This document shows positions 36,002 to 43,984 of a stretch of 64,000 bases of DNA, in pieces (the first letter of the stretch is position 1; each line of letters opens with the position of its first letter). The translations under genes were made by a program, and so were the position numbers. Below the pieces are notes generated by a model, which was not told the origin of the DNA, searched no databases, and was given only the letters and a program-made list of their open reading frames with translations. The stretch spans positions 1-64,000 of the forward strand of contig JAZQEI010000023.1 of assembly GCA_045538935.1 (NCBI GenBank). Reading direction: 5' to 3'. This DNA is from RGIG3013 sp045538935. GTDB taxonomy: Bacteria; Bacillota; Clostridia; Oscillospirales; Acutalibacteraceae.

Positions 36002-37078
36002 TTATGATAAGAAGTAAATCTCAACGTTTCTTCTACCAAACTGATATGCCGACGAAGAAGAGGGGAAGAATAAGTCTACGTTTGTAGGACGATTCTTTAT
36101 AAATCCGCCTGTATCTGCAGCAACTGCATAACCGTAAATGTATTTGCCGTCGGTAGAGCGTATGAACATTTTTGTTCCATAAGGAATAATGTTAGGGTTA
36201 ACTGCAATGTAACCGGGTTTAGCGGTAACGCCTGTAGCGGTCGAAACGCCGTCTTCGGGTGAATATGCTGTAGCCTGTACAACCTTTTTGCTTTTATAGT
36301 TAACCGGAATTCCGTTTTCATCAAGCTGAATTTCAAACGGAGGCTTTAAAGTAGAAATTGTTTTGGTAGAGCTGTAAGAGTTGGTTTTAACCTCTTTTGT
36401 GCCTACGGTTATAACCTTATCTACCTTTTCAACAACTATTTCTTCCGATAATACTTCGCTGTCAAGTAAAACACCGTTTTCATATCTCTTAACAAGAGTC
36501 ACTTGCTTAGAGCCTTCTTGACCCTTTGTGGTAACCTTTGTTGTAGATTTGGGGTATTTGTCGGAATAAACTGTTTTAGACTCGTAAGGAATGGTCTTTG
36601 TAACAGTTTCAGTAACATATTCAACATCTATAATGTCAATACATTCTGATTTGCTTAAAACAGCATCTAACTCTAAATTTACAAGATCATCTTCACCAAC
36701 ACTAAAACCTGCTAGTGTTATAGCATCGTTAACTGTACCACCAGTAACGTTTATTTCTTTAGTTTCTTTACCAAAGGTTACTGTAACAGGGAAAGAACGA
36801 ACTACGCTTAAATTTATTAATCTGCCGTTTTGGTCTGCAACTATTTGGTCAGTGTCTGAATACTCAACACCAAGCTGTTCTAAAATAACATCAGAACTTG
36901 TTTGCAAACTGTAAAAAGTGTTTGTGTTACCGTCAAAACTAACAGTTATTTTATTTACACTAAAACCTATGACCGCAACCACTGCAACTGTAAGGAAGGC
37001 AAGTACCGCAATGCATACGTTTTGTACGCTGGCGTGTTTTAAAAGCTTTTCCTTAAAGCTTTCTGTAATCTTAATCAT
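36002..37078 (-). CDS. Surface protein with DUF348, G5 and 3D domains (YabE-like)
   Basis: This 358-residue protein has a cytoplasmic N-terminus and one membrane helix (about 22-41). Two ubiquitin-like DUF348 repeats (about 45-150) and a G5 domain (about 150-230, ETVTKTIPYESKTVYSDKYP) follow. The C-terminal 3D domain (about 268-358) shows the ATAYSPEDG entry and AADTGGFIKN with active-site aspartates. 3D domains are related to MltA lytic transglycosylases, so it probably cleaves or remodels peptidoglycan, as do YabE, YocH and the stationary-phase survival factors. It has a consensus promoter, a structured leader and AAAAGGAG before the ATG. Confidence 0.92.
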   Translation of the reverse strand: MIKITESFKEKLLKHASVQNVCIAVLAFLTVAVVAVIGFSVNKITVSFDGNTNTFYSLQTSSDVILEQLGVEYSDTDQIVADQNGRLINLSVVRSFPVTVTFGKETKEINVTGGTVNDAITLAGFSVGEDDLVNLELDAVLSKSECIDIIDVEYVTETVTKTIPYESKTVYSDKYPKSTTKVTTKGQEGSKQVTLVKRYENGVLLDSEVLSEEIVVEKVDKVITVGTKEVKTNSYSSTKTISTLKPPFEIQLDENGIPVNYKSKKVVQATAYSPEDGVSTATGVTAKPGYIAVNPNIIPYGTKMFIRSTDGKYIYGYAVAADTGGFIKNRPTNVDLFFPSSSSAYQFGRRNVEIYFLS

Positions 37079-37176
37079 TGAATTCTCCTTTTCCGTTATT
37101 GGGCAAAGTAAAGAAATGTACGGAAAAACACATTCTGCCCACTAAAAAATATACACACTTTTTGCGTGTATTATGC

Positions 37177-37205
37177 ATTATATTCAACCGAATGTAAAAT
37201 GTCAA
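37177..37205 (-). promoter_or_regulatory. Promoter of the 3D-domain gene
   Basis: Minus strand TTGACA (37205-37200), 17-bp spacer, TATAAT (37182-37177). The leader of about 90 nt contains TACAC/GTGTA and GGGCA..AATGT/ACATT..TGCCC pairings (37101-37140). Confidence 0.85.
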
Positions 37206-37402
37206 GCCAAAAACAGCCCTCGTTTTTGTGCATTATGCACAACAAAAACTGTAAAAACTAAAAGTTACAAATTTGTAACATATTGAAATTTGTCGAATTA
37301 TGGTAATTTATGGTAGTTATTTTGTCGAATTTCACGAATTTGGTATATAAATGTTTATAAAACGCTCTTATCGGCTTGCTGTGAGGCTTATATATGCGGT
37401 TT
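37206..37402. other. Repeat-rich intergenic region between the 3D gene and pyrR
   Basis: No gene is seen. The stretch holds TTGTGCA/TGCACAA (37226-37242), a perfect 16-bp palindrome GTTACAAATTTGTAAC (37264-37279), and an 11-bp direct repeat TTTGTCGAATT at 37289-37299 and 37321-37331. These look like protein-binding sites upstream of the 3D-gene promoter; the binding protein is unknown. Confidence 0.5.
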
Positions 37403-37430
37403 TTGCTTTACAAATAATTGCTAGTATGAT
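37403..37430 (+). promoter_or_regulatory. Probable promoter of pyrR
   Basis: TTGCTT (37403-37408), 16-bp spacer, TATGAT (37425-37430). This gives a leader of about 138 nt before the pyrR start. Confidence 0.5.
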
Positions 37431-37473
37431 ATATTAAACATAGTGAATCTTTAATTTGGCACAGTGATGTCGA

Positions 37474-37559
37474 CAAGGTTTTTATATTTAGGTATATATA
37501 ATATATAATACATATTACCTATAGTATTTGTGGCCTTGCATTTTGTGCAAGGCTTTTTT
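37474..37559 (+). promoter_or_regulatory. Leader terminator (attenuator) of pyrR
   Basis: GCCTTGCA (37533-37540), TTTTG loop, TGCAAGGC (37546-37553) and TTTTTT form an intrinsic terminator just before the ribosome binding site. CAAGG at 37474-37478 can pair with CCTTG of the terminator arm as part of an antiterminator. AGGTA/TACCT (about 37490-37520) could form an intervening stem. I could not find the classical PyrR-binding loop motif, so the effector is unresolved. Confidence 0.65.
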
Positions 37560-37574
37560 AGGAGGAGTTCGAAG

Positions 37575-38111
37575 TTGACCTTTAAAGCTCTTATTATGGA
37601 TAAAGATGCACTTATGCGTGCTCTAAAAAGAATATCACACGAGATATTAGAGAAAAACGGCGGAAGCGAGAACTTATGTATTGTAGGTATAAAGAGCAGA
37701 GGAGTACCGCTCGCGAAAATTATAGCAGCAAACATAAAAGAAATAGAGGGCGTAGAACTTGATGTTGGCAGTCTTGATATTACAATGCATCGCGATGACA
37801 GAAAACACGACTCCCAAAATGCTATAGTTAACAGCTCTAATATACCTTTTAGTATTGCGGGCAAAAAGGTAATAATGGTTGACGATGTTCTTTATACCGG
37901 CAGAACTGCTCGTGCCGCTATGGAGGCACTAATAACCTTAGGCAGACCGTCTGCTATACAATTTGCGGTTTTAATAGACAGAGGCCACCGAGAATTGCCA
38001 ATTAGAGGTGACTATGTGGGTAAAAATATTCCAACATCACTTTCAGAAGAGGTTTTAGTTAAGGTGCCCGAGTTTGATAACGAAACGTCGGTTTGTTTAT
38101 ACTCAAAGTAG
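37575..38111 (+). CDS. pyrR: PyrR: pyrimidine operon attenuator / uracil phosphoribosyltransferase
   Basis: PyrR binds pyr mRNA leaders in response to UMP and has a weak uracil phosphoribosyltransferase activity. The TTG at 37575 is the start (TFKALIMDKDALMRALKRIS), 7 nt after GGAGGAG, giving 178 residues, close to the 181 of B. subtilis. A longer reading from 37530 would start inside the terminator hairpin. The PRPP-binding motif VIMVDDVLYTGRTARAA and GIKSRGVPLA loop are intact. No pyr biosynthesis gene follows; mnmA does, 7 nt downstream. A terminator in its own leader suggests autoregulation. Confidence 0.94.
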   Translation: MTFKALIMDKDALMRALKRISHEILEKNGGSENLCIVGIKSRGVPLAKIIAANIKEIEGVELDVGSLDITMHRDDRKHDSQNAIVNSSNIPFSIAGKKVIMVDDVLYTGRTARAAMEALITLGRPSAIQFAVLIDRGHRELPIRGDYVGKNIPTSLSEEVLVKVPEFDNETSVCLYSK

Positions 38112-38118
38112 GTGTAAA

Positions 38119-39198
38119 ATGAATAAAAAGGTATTTGTGGGCATGAGCGGTGGTGTAGATAGTGCCGTTACTGCCTTACTGTTAAAAAATAGTGGATACA
38201 CCGTTACGGGTGTAACATTAAAGGTACACAACAAACAAGTGCAGGGTGCCACAGGTGCTGTGTGCGGTTCTGAACAAGAGGCAAAAGATGCCGCAAGCGT
38301 TTGCGAGTTTTTAAAATTAGAACACAAACTTTTAGATTATGGCAAAGAGTTTGAACAAAACGTGGTTGAGCATTTTGTAAACTCTTATTTAAATGGATAC
38401 ACTCCAAATCCATGTATAGAGTGTAATAGAAAAATTAAATTTGCAAAGCTTTACGAAAACGCGCTTTTAAACGGTGCCGATTATATAGCAACAGGTCATT
38501 ATGCAAATGTTTGTTATGATAAAGGCTCTGGTAGATTTTTACTTCAGCGCGCTAAAGATGTATCAAAAGATCAAACCTATGTGCTTTATGGTTTATCTCA
38601 AGATATTTTAAGTCGCACAATATTTCCTCTTGGCGACTTAACAAAACTAAAAGTGCGCCAAATAGCAAATGATAATAATCTTATTAGCGCAAATAAGCCC
38701 GACAGTCAAGATATATGCTTTGTGCCTGACGGTGAATATGCCTTATTTATAGAGAACTATACAAACCAAAAATCTAAACCCGGCAATTTTGTAGATATAA
38801 ACGGTCTTGTTTTGGGTAAGCACAACGGAATTGTACGTTATACGGTAGGTCAGCGCAAAGGTTTGGGTATAGCTTTGGGTAAGCCAATGTTTGTAAAACA
38901 AAAAGATGCCGCTACCAACACAGTTGTACTAGCAAATAACGACGAGCTTTTTACAAAACGTATTTTTGTAGACAACATAAATTATATTCCGTTTAAAAAT
39001 ATAAATAGTCCTATTAATGTAACGGCAAAGCTCAGATATTCTGCAAAAGACACACCTGCGCGTTTAATTCCATTGTCAGAGAGTAGCGCTATGTTAGAAT
39101 TTAACGAGCCACAACGTGCTGCAACACAGGGTCAACATGCAGTTTTTTACGATGCCGAAACAGTTGTAGGCGGCGGCATTATTATAAATGCAGAGTAA
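38119..39198 (+). CDS. mnmA: tRNA-specific 2-thiouridylase
   Basis: MnmA thiolates U34 of Lys, Glu and Gln tRNAs, taking sulfur from a cysteine desulfurase. The 359-residue protein starts at MNKKVFVGMSGGVDSA, where SGGVDS is the PP-loop for ATP. The two catalytic cysteines are in NPCIECN and SQDICFVPDGEY. The tRNA-binding loop region and C-terminal beta domain (GGGIIINAE end) are present. The start at 38119 follows AGGTG; an upstream in-frame reading overlaps pyrR and is not needed. Confidence 0.96.
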   Translation: MNKKVFVGMSGGVDSAVTALLLKNSGYTVTGVTLKVHNKQVQGATGAVCGSEQEAKDAASVCEFLKLEHKLLDYGKEFEQNVVEHFVNSYLNGYTPNPCIECNRKIKFAKLYENALLNGADYIATGHYANVCYDKGSGRFLLQRAKDVSKDQTYVLYGLSQDILSRTIFPLGDLTKLKVRQIANDNNLISANKPDSQDICFVPDGEYALFIENYTNQKSKPGNFVDINGLVLGKHNGIVRYTVGQRKGLGIALGKPMFVKQKDAATNTVVLANNDELFTKRIFVDNINYIPFKNINSPINVTAKLRYSAKDTPARLIPLSESSAMLEFNEPQRAATQGQHAVFYDAETVVGGGIIINAE

Positions 39199-39211
39199 AG
39201 GATAAGTTATT

Positions 39212-39862
39212 ATGGAAAAATATATTGAGCAAACTATAAAAGCACTAGAAAAAAACAATATGCAAGCGGTATATGTTGATAAAAAAAGTGATATATTAAA
39301 TGCCGTAAAAGAGTTTTTGCCAAAAGGCTCTACTGTTGCGGTCGGCGGCTCGGTTACTCTTGATGAATGCGGCGTTATAGATTTACTAAGAAACGGTGAC
39401 TATGTTTTTTACGACCGCTATGCACCGGGGTTAACCGCAGAACAAACCAACGATATTTTTGAAAAATCGCTCAGCGCCGATGCGTTTTTAATGTCTAGTA
39501 ACGCCATTACCAAAAACGGCGAGCTTTACAATGTTGACGGAAGGTCTAACAGGGTGGCTCCGTTGGTATTTGGCCCTAAAAGTGTTATAGTGGTAGCGGG
39601 TAAAAATAAAATTGTCGAAAATATTGATGATGCAGTTTTAAGGGTAAAAACCATAGCGGCTCCGCTTAATGCAAAACGTCTCAACTGCAACACATACTGT
39701 GCAAAGTTCGGCAAATGCGTATCGTTAAACGATCCAAACTCCGAAATGTCTTCGGGCTGCGGCTCAGATGCAAGAATTTGCTGTAACTATGTTATCACGG
39801 CAAAACAACGCACAAAAAATAGAATAAAGGTAATAATCTGCGGGGAAGATGTAGGTTATTAA
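39212..39862 (+). CDS. LUD-domain protein (LutC/YkgG-like)
   Basis: This 216-residue protein of the LUD (lactate utilisation, formerly DUF162) family shows VAVGGSVTLDECGVIDLLRN, DAFLMSSNAITKNGELYNVD and the conserved GRSNRVAPLVFGP segment. The C-terminus carries a cysteine cluster: CNTYCAKFGKC (around 160-170) and GCGSDARICCN, possibly an Fe-S or metal site. Stand-alone members of this kind are common in Clostridia and have no proven function; the lutAB partners are absent here. It follows mnmA by 13 nt and is probably co-transcribed. Confidence 0.85.
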   Translation: MEKYIEQTIKALEKNNMQAVYVDKKSDILNAVKEFLPKGSTVAVGGSVTLDECGVIDLLRNGDYVFYDRYAPGLTAEQTNDIFEKSLSADAFLMSSNAITKNGELYNVDGRSNRVAPLVFGPKSVIVVAGKNKIVENIDDAVLRVKTIAAPLNAKRLNCNTYCAKFGKCVSLNDPNSEMSSGCGSDARICCNYVITAKQRTKNRIKVIICGEDVGY

Positions 39863-39871
39863 AAAAATCAG

Positions 39872-39908
39872 AGCGGCATATCTATTCTTTAAAGGGAGGT
39901 ATGCCGCT
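39872..39908 (+). promoter_or_regulatory. Stem enclosing the ribosome binding site of the DD-carboxypeptidase gene
   Basis: AGCGGCATA (39872-39880) is perfectly complementary to TATGCCGCT (39900-39908). The GGGAGG site (39894-39899) lies at the end of the 19-nt loop, and the last stem base is the T of the TTG start codon. This could limit ribosome access. Confidence 0.6.
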
Positions 39909-41128
39909 TGAAAAATTTTATATGTATTGCGGTTTGTGTTGCTTTGGTTATTTGTGGTGGTACTTATGCTTTAGCGCAAACAAAGACTACCATTTCTACA
40001 GAGTATTATTACGAAGGATATTTAGACCCGTTAGAACAAATAGAGCCTATAAATGCCGATGTTTATACTGCACTCGATATTAATGCAAAATCGGTTATTT
40101 TAATGGAACCTCACACAAAAAAGATTTTGTATGAAAACAATTGTGACGAAAAATTAGCACCGGCATCAATAACCAAAATTATGTCGCTTTTGCTTATAAT
40201 GGAGGCTATAGATGAGGGTAAATTAACCCTAGAAACCTTAGTTACTACAAGTGAACACGCAGCATCTATGGGCGGCTCACAAATATGGTTAGAGCCCGGA
40301 GAAACCATGAGCGTTCATGATCTTTTAAAAGCGTCGGTTATTGCCTCTGCTAACGATGCTACTACCGCTCTTGCTGAAGCAGTAGCCGGCAGTGAAGAGG
40401 GCTTTGTTGCTTTGATGAATGAGCGTGCTGCAAGTCTTGGAATGAGTAATACGCATTTTAAAAACTGTAGCGGTCTAGATGCCGAGAATCATTTAACCAC
40501 AGCGCATGATGTTGCTATTATGTCTAGCGAACTAATAAAACATGACCTTATAAAAGAATATTCAACCGTCTGGATGGACTCGTTAAGAGACGGCAAGAGC
40601 GAGCTTGTTAACACAAATAAATTAGTAAGATTTTATGAGGGCGCCACGGGACTCAAAACAGGTACTACTTCTACTGCGGGGCATTGCCTTGCGGCAACGG
40701 CCGAGCGCGACGGATTAGAACTTGTTGCGGTAGTTATGGGTGCGCCAACTACTAATGACAGATTTAACGGCGCTAGAAAGCTTTTGGATTTTGGTTTTGC
40801 AAACTGGTCGTTTATAGAGCTTGAGCCTAATTTAACCGAAATAACTGTACCTAAAGTTGAAAAAAGTGTAGGAACACCTTTAATTCTTACTGCCGAGCCA
40901 CTTAGCTTGCTTTTAAAAAAGGGAACTGCCGACAAAATACAACAATCTGTTGAATTACCCGAAACCATAATGGCTCCAATTAAAGAGGGTCAGGTCTTAG
41001 GATATTTACATTTAACACTTAATAATGAGCCTATAGGGGTTATAGAACTAAAAGCCGCACAAGATATACAAAAAATGAATTTTTTTGTCGCAATACGCTG
41101 GCTAATTGGTCAGTTAATGTGCCTTTAA
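39908..41128 (+). CDS. D-alanyl-D-alanine carboxypeptidase (DacF/PBP5 type)
   Basis: This low-molecular-weight penicillin-binding protein removes the terminal D-Ala of peptidoglycan stem peptides. The TTG start, 8 nt after GGGAGG, gives a signal peptide (MKNFICIAVCVALVICGGTY, cleavage near ALA-QT). The catalytic motifs are Ser87-x-x-Lys90 (PASITKIM), SAN (SANDATT) and KTG at Lys250 (GLKTGTTSTAGHC). The C-terminal beta domain is followed by a hydrophobic/amphipathic end (NFFVAIRWLIGQLMCL) suited to membrane attachment. The gene follows the LUD gene after a stem-loop that encloses its ribosome binding site. Confidence 0.95.
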   Translation: MKNFICIAVCVALVICGGTYALAQTKTTISTEYYYEGYLDPLEQIEPINADVYTALDINAKSVILMEPHTKKILYENNCDEKLAPASITKIMSLLLIMEAIDEGKLTLETLVTTSEHAASMGGSQIWLEPGETMSVHDLLKASVIASANDATTALAEAVAGSEEGFVALMNERAASLGMSNTHFKNCSGLDAENHLTTAHDVAIMSSELIKHDLIKEYSTVWMDSLRDGKSELVNTNKLVRFYEGATGLKTGTTSTAGHCLAATAERDGLELVAVVMGAPTTNDRFNGARKLLDFGFANWSFIELEPNLTEITVPKVEKSVGTPLILTAEPLSLLLKKGTADKIQQSVELPETIMAPIKEGQVLGYLHLTLNNEPIGVIELKAAQDIQKMNFFVAIRWLIGQLMCL

Positions 41129-41170
41129 ATAGTTATAATAAAAAAATATTTAAAATAGGTAAAAATACAG

Positions 41171-41199
41171 TTGAAAAAACTACAGTTTTATTGTAAAAT
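41171..41199 (+). promoter_or_regulatory. Promoter of pgi
   Basis: TTGAAA (41171-41176), 17-bp spacer, TAAAAT (41194-41199), 32 nt before the ATG. Confidence 0.7.
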
Positions 41200-41231
41200 A
41201 ATTACAAGGACAGTATCTTGGAGGAATTTTA

Positions 41232-42569
41232 ATGTCGGTTAGGTTTGACGAAAAGTTTGCAAAACCTTTCTTGCGTGAGAATGACCTAGAAGGTTTAAAA
41301 GCGCAAGTTAAGGTTGCACATGAACAATTAAACAGTAAAACAGGTCTTGGTAATGACTTTTTAGGTTGGCTAGACCTTCCAATAAATTATGATAAACAAG
41401 AGTTCGCAAGAATCAAAAAAGCAGCTGAAAAAATTATAAGTGATACCGATGTTTTAATTGTTATTGGTATTGGCGGTTCTTACCTTGGTGCAAGGGCTGC
41501 AATAGAGTTTTTAAAATCTCCTTACTATAACAATCTTAATAAAAAAACACCCGATATTTACTTTGCGGGCAATAGCATTTCTGGCAGTGCATTAAGCGAT
41601 GTTTTAGCTCTTTGTGAGGGTAAAAGAGTATCGGTTAACATTATATCTAAATCTGGCACTACAACAGAGCCTGCAGTTGCATTTAGAGTATTTAGAAAAT
41701 ATTTAGAAGAAAAATACGGCGAGCAAGAAGCCGCAAAGCGCATTTACTGCACTACCGACAAAGCAAGAGGCACATTAAAGCAGTTGGCCGATTCTAAGGG
41801 CTATGAGTGCTTTGTTATTCCTGACGATGTAGGCGGTAGATTCTCTGTTTTAACAGCAGTAGGTTTGTTGCCCATTGCAGTAAGCGGTGCTAATATTGAC
41901 GCTTTAATGGCAGGTGCCGCAAAGGCGGTAGAAAAGTACAACGTTTGCGATATTGAGAAAAACGATTGTTACCGTTATGCCGCACTTCGCAATGCTCTTT
42001 ACAGAAAGGGCAAGGCAATTGAACTGTTAGTTTCTTATGAGCCTCGCTTTACCATGATGAGTGAGTGGTTTAAACAACTTTACGGCGAGAGTGAGGGTAA
42101 AGACGGCAAGGGTATATTCCCGGCATCTGTTATTTTCTCTACCGACCTTCATTCTATGGGTCAGTACGTTCAAGACGGTAGCCGTATTTTGTTTGAAACA
42201 GTAGTAACCATTGGCAATACCGGTTCTGACGTTATAATAGAAAAAGAAGAAACTGATGGCGATGGCCTCAACTTCCTTGCAAATAAGCCGTTATCGTTTG
42301 TAAACACAAAGGCATTTGAGGGCACTGTTTTAGCGCATACCGACGGCGGTGTTCCCAACCTAGTTATAAACCTAGATGCATCTGACGAAGAAAATTTAGG
42401 CGAACTTATTTATTTCTTCGAAAAGGCTTGTGCTATTTCGGGTTATATGCTTGGCGTTAATCCGTTCGATCAACCGGGTGTAGAAAGCTACAAAAAGAAT
42501 ATGTTTGCATTGCTTGGTAAACCCGGTTATGAAGACATGAAAAAAGAGCTTGAGGCAAGACTAGGCTAA
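41232..42569 (+). CDS. pgi: Glucose-6-phosphate isomerase
   Basis: This cytoplasmic glycolytic enzyme interconverts glucose-6-phosphate and fructose-6-phosphate. The 445-residue length is that of the short Firmicutes/Archaea-type bacterial PGI. The sugar-phosphate-binding SIS motifs are clear: IGIGGSYLGARAAIEF, ISKSGTTTEPAVAFRV, and the catalytic segment VGGRFSVLTAVGLLPIAVSG. The C-terminal NPFDQPGVESYKKNMFALLG is diagnostic. TTGGAGGAA precedes the ATG. Confidence 0.98.
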   Translation: MSVRFDEKFAKPFLRENDLEGLKAQVKVAHEQLNSKTGLGNDFLGWLDLPINYDKQEFARIKKAAEKIISDTDVLIVIGIGGSYLGARAAIEFLKSPYYNNLNKKTPDIYFAGNSISGSALSDVLALCEGKRVSVNIISKSGTTTEPAVAFRVFRKYLEEKYGEQEAAKRIYCTTDKARGTLKQLADSKGYECFVIPDDVGGRFSVLTAVGLLPIAVSGANIDALMAGAAKAVEKYNVCDIEKNDCYRYAALRNALYRKGKAIELLVSYEPRFTMMSEWFKQLYGESEGKDGKGIFPASVIFSTDLHSMGQYVQDGSRILFETVVTIGNTGSDVIIEKEETDGDGLNFLANKPLSFVNTKAFEGTVLAHTDGGVPNLVINLDASDEENLGELIYFFEKACAISGYMLGVNPFDQPGVESYKKNMFALLGKPGYEDMKKELEARLG

Positions 42570-42585
42570 TAAATTTGTTAAAATT

Positions 42586-42623
42586 ACCGAAAACCTTAAA
42601 TTTACCCATTTAAGTATTTCGGT
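42586..42623 (+). promoter_or_regulatory. Symmetric stem-loop upstream of the P-loop gene
   Basis: ACCGAAA-acc-TTAAAT-ttaccc-ATTTAA-gta-TTTCGGT: a 7-bp stem, a symmetrical 3x3 internal loop, a 6-bp stem and a 6-nt loop. No U-tract follows, so it is not an ordinary terminator. It lies in the 76-nt gap between pgi and the next gene. Confidence 0.5.
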
Positions 42624-42645
42624 GTAATATAAAAGGAGTGGTTTT

Positions 42646-43065
42646 ATGATCAGTATCATCATTGGCAACAAAGGTTCGGGTAAAACAAAGAAGTTAATAG
42701 ATTTAGTAAATTCTACAACTTCCGAGAGTAAGGGTAACGTTATTTGTATCGAAAAAGGCGATACATTAACATATAACATAACCCACAAAGCCCGTTTGGT
42801 TGACATAGAGGCATACGGCATAACTAATTATACAGAGTATTATGCATTCTTAAAGGGAATGTGTGCAGGCAACCATGACGTTACCGATATTTTCGGCGAT
42901 GCTACACTTAGAATTGGTGGCAGAGATTATAACGAGTTTGCAAAATTCGTAGCAGCTTTATCGGAATTCGCTGAGAAAACAGATATTAAGTTCTGCTTCA
43001 CAGTATCTTGTGACGAAACCGATTTACCCAAAGAAGTATTTGATAACGTAAGCGTTATAAAGTAA
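42646..43065 (+). CDS. Small P-loop protein of unknown function
   Basis: The 139-residue protein begins with a Walker A motif (IIIGNKGSGKTKKLIDLV, residues 4-21), so it probably binds ATP or GTP. A candidate Walker B is weak (KFCFTVSCDETD, near 120-130). There is no signal peptide or membrane segment. Its small size suggests a minimal nucleotide kinase or a stress-related P-loop protein; similar proteins are conserved in Clostridia without a function. It has AAAGGAGTGG before the ATG, a structured leader and a strong terminator. Confidence 0.8.
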   Translation: MISIIIGNKGSGKTKKLIDLVNSTTSESKGNVICIEKGDTLTYNITHKARLVDIEAYGITNYTEYYAFLKGMCAGNHDVTDIFGDATLRIGGRDYNEFAKFVAALSEFAEKTDIKFCFTVSCDETDLPKEVFDNVSVIK

Positions 43066-43075
43066 TTTATAAACC

Positions 43076-43110
43076 AAAAAACTGCGGCAAAATTTTACCG
43101 CAGTTTTTTT
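43076..43110 (+). terminator. Rho-independent terminator after the P-loop gene
   Basis: ACTGCGG (43081-43087) and CCGCAGT (43098-43104), extended by A and T runs. Confidence 0.92.
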
Positions 43111-43133
43111 ATCTTAAAAGTAAAAATAAGTGC

Positions 43134-43162
43134 TTGACAAAGTGCAATATAAAAGTTATAAT
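43134..43162 (+). promoter_or_regulatory. Consensus promoter of the DUF177-rpmF operon
   Basis: TTGACA (43134-43139), 17-bp spacer, TATAAT (43157-43162): both hexamers are perfect consensus, 26 nt before the start codon. Confidence 0.88.
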
Positions 43163-43188
43163 ATCTTGTGTTATATTGAGGTGAGAAT

Positions 43189-43689
43189 GTGTTTCTTGAT
43201 TTAAAAAAGATATTTGTCAACGAAAACTCATCACTCCCGATAAACTACGAGTTGAACATGTCGGATGTCGAGCTTTCGGGAGGGTTTCCGCTCCAAAAAC
43301 CCGCAAGCATATCGGGCAAAGTTTTCAACCGCGCAGGTATTGTAACCTTAAAACTATCACTAAATGTCGAATATTCGGCACCGTGTGATCGTTGCGGGGA
43401 AGATGCCGTAAGAACTTATTGCTTCGATATTGATCGTGTAGTAGTTAATCATTTAGACGGTGATGATTTAGACGAGTATATCGTTGCACAAGACATGCAG
43501 TTAGAGCTTGATGAGCTATGTAGGTGCGAAGTTTTGCTAGAATTGCCTATGAAGCATCTTTGTAAAGAAGATTGCAAGGGTGTCTGCCGTAAATGCGGTA
43601 AGAATTTAAACCTTGGCAAATGTTCGTGTCCTGAAAAAGAGCTAGATTCAAGATTTGCTGCACTTGACCAGTTGTTAAATAATGAATAA
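43189..43689 (+). CDS. DUF177 (YceD-like) protein
   Basis: This 166-residue protein of the DUF177 family is commonly encoded directly before rpmF and has been connected with 23S rRNA or large-subunit metabolism in plants and bacteria. It carries a CDRCGED zinc-type pair near residue 66 and a C-terminal cluster CKEDCKGVCRKCGKNLN-LGKCSC that may bind a metal. The GTG start follows AGGTGA after 4 nt. Co-transcription with rpmF (34-nt gap) supports a role in ribosome biogenesis. Confidence 0.9.
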   Translation: MFLDLKKIFVNENSSLPINYELNMSDVELSGGFPLQKPASISGKVFNRAGIVTLKLSLNVEYSAPCDRCGEDAVRTYCFDIDRVVVNHLDGDDLDEYIVAQDMQLELDELCRCEVLLELPMKHLCKEDCKGVCRKCGKNLNLGKCSCPEKELDSRFAALDQLLNNE

Positions 43690-43723
43690 TATTAAGTTTG
43701 TAGTACTTTAAGGAGGTGCCAAA

Positions 43724-43906
43724 ATGGCAGTACCGAAGAGAAAGACTTCCAAAGCAAGAAGAGATAAAAGACGTAACAATTTATGGAAAATCGAAGCTCC
43801 GGCTCTCGTAAAATGTCCTCGCTGTGGCGAGTACAAAAGACCGCATCGTCTTTGTCCCGAGTGCGGTTATTATAACGGCCGCGAGGTTGTAAAGGTTGCG
43901 GAATAA
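43724..43906 (+). CDS. rpmF: Ribosomal protein bL32
   Basis: This 60-residue large-subunit protein has the N-terminal MAVPKRKTSKARRDKRR and a zinc ribbon CPRCGEYKRPHRLCPECGYY with all four cysteines. AAGGAGG precedes the ATG. In many bacteria plsX and fab genes follow rpmF; here a terminator and a radical SAM gene follow. Confidence 0.98.
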   Translation: MAVPKRKTSKARRDKRRNNLWKIEAPALVKCPRCGEYKRPHRLCPECGYYNGREVVKVAE

Positions 43907-43919
43907 CTTAGTTTATGGG

Positions 43920-43953
43920 TAGAGGAGGATAAGTTATCCTTCTCTATTTTTTT
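43920..43953 (+). terminator. Terminator after rpmF
   Basis: TAGAGGAGGATAA (43920-43932) and TATCCTTCTCTA (43935-43946) with one bulge, followed by T7. Confidence 0.85.
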
Positions 43954-43984
43954 AATGTTATATTTTGTAAATGGTGGTGGTAAA

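Noticed and set aside
37079..37176. A c-di-AMP (ydaO) riboswitch in the leader of the 3D-domain gene
   Set aside because: Such riboswitches often precede wall-remodelling genes, but the leader is too short and lacks the conserved ydaO motifs; only simple pairings are seen.
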